Shown here one piece after another: positions 61,940 through 64,000 of a DNA stretch of 64,000 bases; the stretch's first letter is position 1; each line of letters starts with the position of its first letter. Origin of the DNA: Rhizobium bangladeshense (GTDB lineage Bacteria > Pseudomonadota > Alphaproteobacteria > Rhizobiales > Rhizobiaceae). The notes under the pieces were generated by a model that made no database searches, was not told the DNA's origin, and was given only the letters and a program-made list of their open reading frames with translations. The DNA is taken from NCBI RefSeq assembly GCF_001662075.1, contig NZ_LYPL01000002.1, positions 372,001-436,000 on the forward strand. The letters are read 5' to 3'. A program made the translations under genes and the position numbers.

Positions 61940-63340
61940 TCAAACCTCGTCTTCCACACGTAGCGCTCCCTTCGATCCGGCGATGCGCGCGACCAGATCC
62001 GGCAGGCTTTCGACCTCATTCCATCGCCCGCCGGAACCCTTCGGCAGCTCGGCGGAGGCGGAAGGAAGCAGCGCTGTCGAAAAGCCCAGCTTCTCGGCTT
62101 CCTTGAGGCGCTGGGCGGTGTGCGCAACCGGTCGGATGGCGCCCGACAGGCTGACTTCGCCGAAATAGACGCAATCGGCGGGAAGGGCAATACCGGCGAG
62201 CGACGAAACGAGCGCCGAGGCAACGGCGAGATCGGCCGCCGGTTCGGAGATGCGGTAGCCGCCGGCGACGTTCAGATAGACGTCGTGCTGGCCGAGCCTG
62301 ACGCCGCAATGGGCCTCCAGCACCGCCAGGATCATCGACAGCCGGGCCGAATCCCAGCCGACCACGGCGCGCCGCGGCGTGCCGAGCGAGGTCGGCGCCA
62401 CCAGCGCCTGCACCTCGACGAGCACGGGCCGCGTGCCCTCCATGCCGGCGAAGACGGCCGCACCCGGCGATTTTTCGTTACGCTCGCCGAGAAAGAGCTC
62501 GGACGGATTGGCGACTTCGCGCAAGCCTTTGTCGGACATTTCGAAGACGCCGATTTCGTCGGTCGGGCCGAAGCGGTTCTTGACGGTGCGCAGGATGCGG
62601 TAGTGATGGCCGCGATCGCCTTCGAAATAAAGCACCGCGTCGACCATGTGCTCGACGACGCGCGGTCCGGCGATCTGCCCGTCCTTGGTGACATGCCCGA
62701 CCAGCACCATGGCAGCACCCGTCTGTTTGGCAAAACGGATCATCGACTGAACGCCGGTGCGCACCTGGGTCACCGTTCCAGGTGCGGATTCAGCGAGCTC
62801 GCTCCACAGCGTCTGGATCGAGTCGATAATGACGAGATCAGGCCGTTTGCCTTCGGCGAGCGTCGCCAGAATATCCTCGACATTGGTTTCGGCCGCCAGC
62901 ATCACGTCGGTATCGGCAGCGGCAAGACGCTGTGCTCGCAGACGGACCTGCGCCACCGCTTCCTCGCCGGAAACATAGATGATCTTGTGACCACGCCGCG
63001 CAAGAGCGGCGGCGGCCTGCATCAGCAGCGTCGATTTGCCGATGCCGGGATCGCCGCCGATAAGCACCGCCGAGCCGCGCACGAAGCCGCCGCCGAGCGC
63101 GCGGTCGAGTTCCGACATGGCGGTATGGATGCGCGGCGCCTCCTCGATCTCGCCGGAGAGCGCCGTCAGCGTCACCGGCCGGCCCTTCTTCGGCGTCTTG
63201 CCGGGGCCGGAGCCGATGCCGCCCATCGGGTCTTCCTCGACGATGGTGTTCCATTCGCCGCAATTGTCGCATTTGCCGGCCCAGCGGTTATGGACCGCGC
63301 CGCAATTCTGGCAGATGAACTGTGTCCTGGCCTTCGCCAT
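61940..63340 (-). CDS. radA: DNA repair protein RadA
   Basis: RadA (Sms) is a RecA-like ATPase that drives branch migration in recombination. The 466-residue protein has the N-terminal C4 zinc finger (Cys10, 13, 24, 27: CQNCGAVHNRWAGKCDNCGE), Walker A GGDPGIGKST (95-104), the RadA motif KNRFG (TVKNRFGPTDEIGVFEM) and a Lon-like C-terminal domain (YLNVAGGYRISEPAADLAVA). The ATG at 63340 (MAKARTQFIC) is preferred; the codon before it is TTG. It is the first gene of radA-cvpA-purF-SDR. Confidence 0.95.
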   Translation of the reverse strand: MAKARTQFICQNCGAVHNRWAGKCDNCGEWNTIVEEDPMGGIGSGPGKTPKKGRPVTLTALSGEIEEAPRIHTAMSELDRALGGGFVRGSAVLIGGDPGIGKSTLLMQAAAALARRGHKIIYVSGEEAVAQVRLRAQRLAAADTDVMLAAETNVEDILATLAEGKRPDLVIIDSIQTLWSELAESAPGTVTQVRTGVQSMIRFAKQTGAAMVLVGHVTKDGQIAGPRVVEHMVDAVLYFEGDRGHHYRILRTVKNRFGPTDEIGVFEMSDKGLREVANPSELFLGERNEKSPGAAVFAGMEGTRPVLVEVQALVAPTSLGTPRRAVVGWDSARLSMILAVLEAHCGVRLGQHDVYLNVAGGYRISEPAADLAVASALVSSLAGIALPADCVYFGEVSLSGAIRPVAHTAQRLKEAEKLGFSTALLPSASAELPKGSGGRWNEVESLPDLVARIAGSKGALRVEDEV

Positions 63341-63503
63341 CAACTCTTTCTTTCAGTCGCGTTCTACAAAGAAGCACTCGAAGGCTTCATCGAATCATTG
63401 TCGTGCTTGAGATAATGGCTATCGCGACGGATCAAAACTAATGATTTCCCATCAGCCCTCGGCATGCCTATGCTTTTCACCTCTGATCACAGCTAGGTGG
63501 AAG

Positions 63504-64000
63504 ATGTTCGACTATTCGCTCGCGCACTGGCTTGCATTTCTATCGGCAGCGGTTTTGCTCAACCTGTCGCCAGGCCCCGACATCGCCTTCATCCTCGGCC
63601 ACACGATGAGGGGAGGGAAACGCGCCGGTTTTTCCGCATTGTTCGGCGTCTGGTCAGGCGCCTGCCTGCATGTGCTGATGGCGGCATTGGGCCTTTCCGC
63701 GGTGCTTGCCGCCTCTGCCTTCGCTTTCTCAACCGTCAAATGGCTCGGCGCCGCCTATCTCGTCTGGCTGGGCATCCAGGCTTTGCGCACCGGTGGTGGC
63801 AGCGGCCTGATCAAGGCGGCCGGTGAAAGCCTGCCGGTGGTAGGGATCTACCGACAGGGAATCCTGGTGTCGCTCCTCAATCCGAAAGTGGCGATATTCT
63901 TCCTGGCCTTCCTGCCGCAATTCGTCGTTGAAGGGGCAGGGCCGGCATGGGCTCAGCTAATGCTACATGGTGGGCTGATCATCGTTGTGGCCGCATTCAT
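63504..64000 (+). CDS. LysE/RhtB-family amino-acid exporter, 3' end outside window
   Basis: The visible 165 residues contain four to five hydrophobic helices beginning LAHWLAFLSAAVLLNLSPGPDI with the RhtB/LysE motif SPGPD, then GKRAGFSALFGVWSGACLHV and YLVWLGIQALRTG, and NPKVAIFFLAFLPQFV, all standard for the family that exports homoserine, threonine or lysine. The frame runs off the right edge. AGGTGGA is 3-9 bases before the ATG at 63504. It diverges from radA. Exact substrate unknown. Confidence 0.88.
   Translation, partial: MFDYSLAHWLAFLSAAVLLNLSPGPDIAFILGHTMRGGKRAGFSALFGVWSGACLHVLMAALGLSAVLAASAFAFSTVKWLGAAYLVWLGIQALRTGGGSGLIKAAGESLPVVGIYRQGILVSLLNPKVAIFFLAFLPQFVVEGAGPAWAQLMLHGGLIIVVAAF

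Overview
The window is high-GC alphaproteobacterial chromosome, most likely Rhizobium of the leguminosarum/etli group. Supporting signs are the Porin_2-type porin with its typical N-terminus, the iolR/iolC-D-E-B inositol operon whose IolC carries a C-terminal DUF2090 domain, a single 744-residue Rel/Spo enzyme, a psd-pssA pair, rhizobial intergenic palindromic repeats and a tRNA-Ser(GCU). I see no transposase, integrase, phage or CRISPR signature, so it reads as core chromosome with a few lineage-specific small genes.

Layout. 1-3.7 kb: a truncated LysR regulator, a PilZ-like protein, a glyoxalase-related small protein, a MATE exporter and a 51-aa Cys-rich protein. 3.8-12 kb: the myo-inositol catabolic operon iolC-iolD-iolE-iolB (minus strand) behind its RpiR-type regulator iolR, with a divergent Gfo/Idh/MocA oxidoreductase; repeats and hairpins sit in three intercistronic gaps, and candidate IolR operators flank both ends of iolR. 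12.1-18.6 kb: an FAD reductase, tRNA-Ser, a major porin, an alpha/beta hydrolase and a soluble lytic transglycosylase. 18.8-31 kb: a housekeeping block of dapA, smpB, a NYN-domain protein, rpoZ, rel, acpS, lepB, rnc, era and recO, joining trans-translation, stringent response, protein export and RNA processing; a Crp/Fnr regulator and a lone receiver-domain protein lie between era and recO. 31-43.5 kb: single genes and short operons, including an aldo/keto reductase, MOSC, two HD proteins, a PAS-GGDEF-EAL protein, an EF-hand protein, CuZn-SOD, MscS, a CX5R phosphatase, YgfZ, Nudix, YnfA and SRAP. 43.8-50 kb: a 48-aa gene, psd-pssA, an Atm1-type ABC exporter and a large LysM protein with mirror-image domain order. 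50-58 kb: LOG, RarD, citramalate synthase, an operon of three tandem GFA-family paralogues with proline iminopeptidase, and cysS. 58-64 kb: a GH25 lysozyme-like protein, then radA-cvpA-purF-SDR, and a truncated LysE/RhtB exporter.

No clearly new multi-gene system is visible. The items most worth a second look are the LysM protein with duplicated flanking modules, the coupled GFA triplet, a microduplication of the rpoZ 3' end, an in-frame 18-bp tandem repeat in ygfZ, the putative IolR operators, and three tiny genes (51, 49 and 48 aa) with good ribosome-binding sites that length-filtered annotation would miss.
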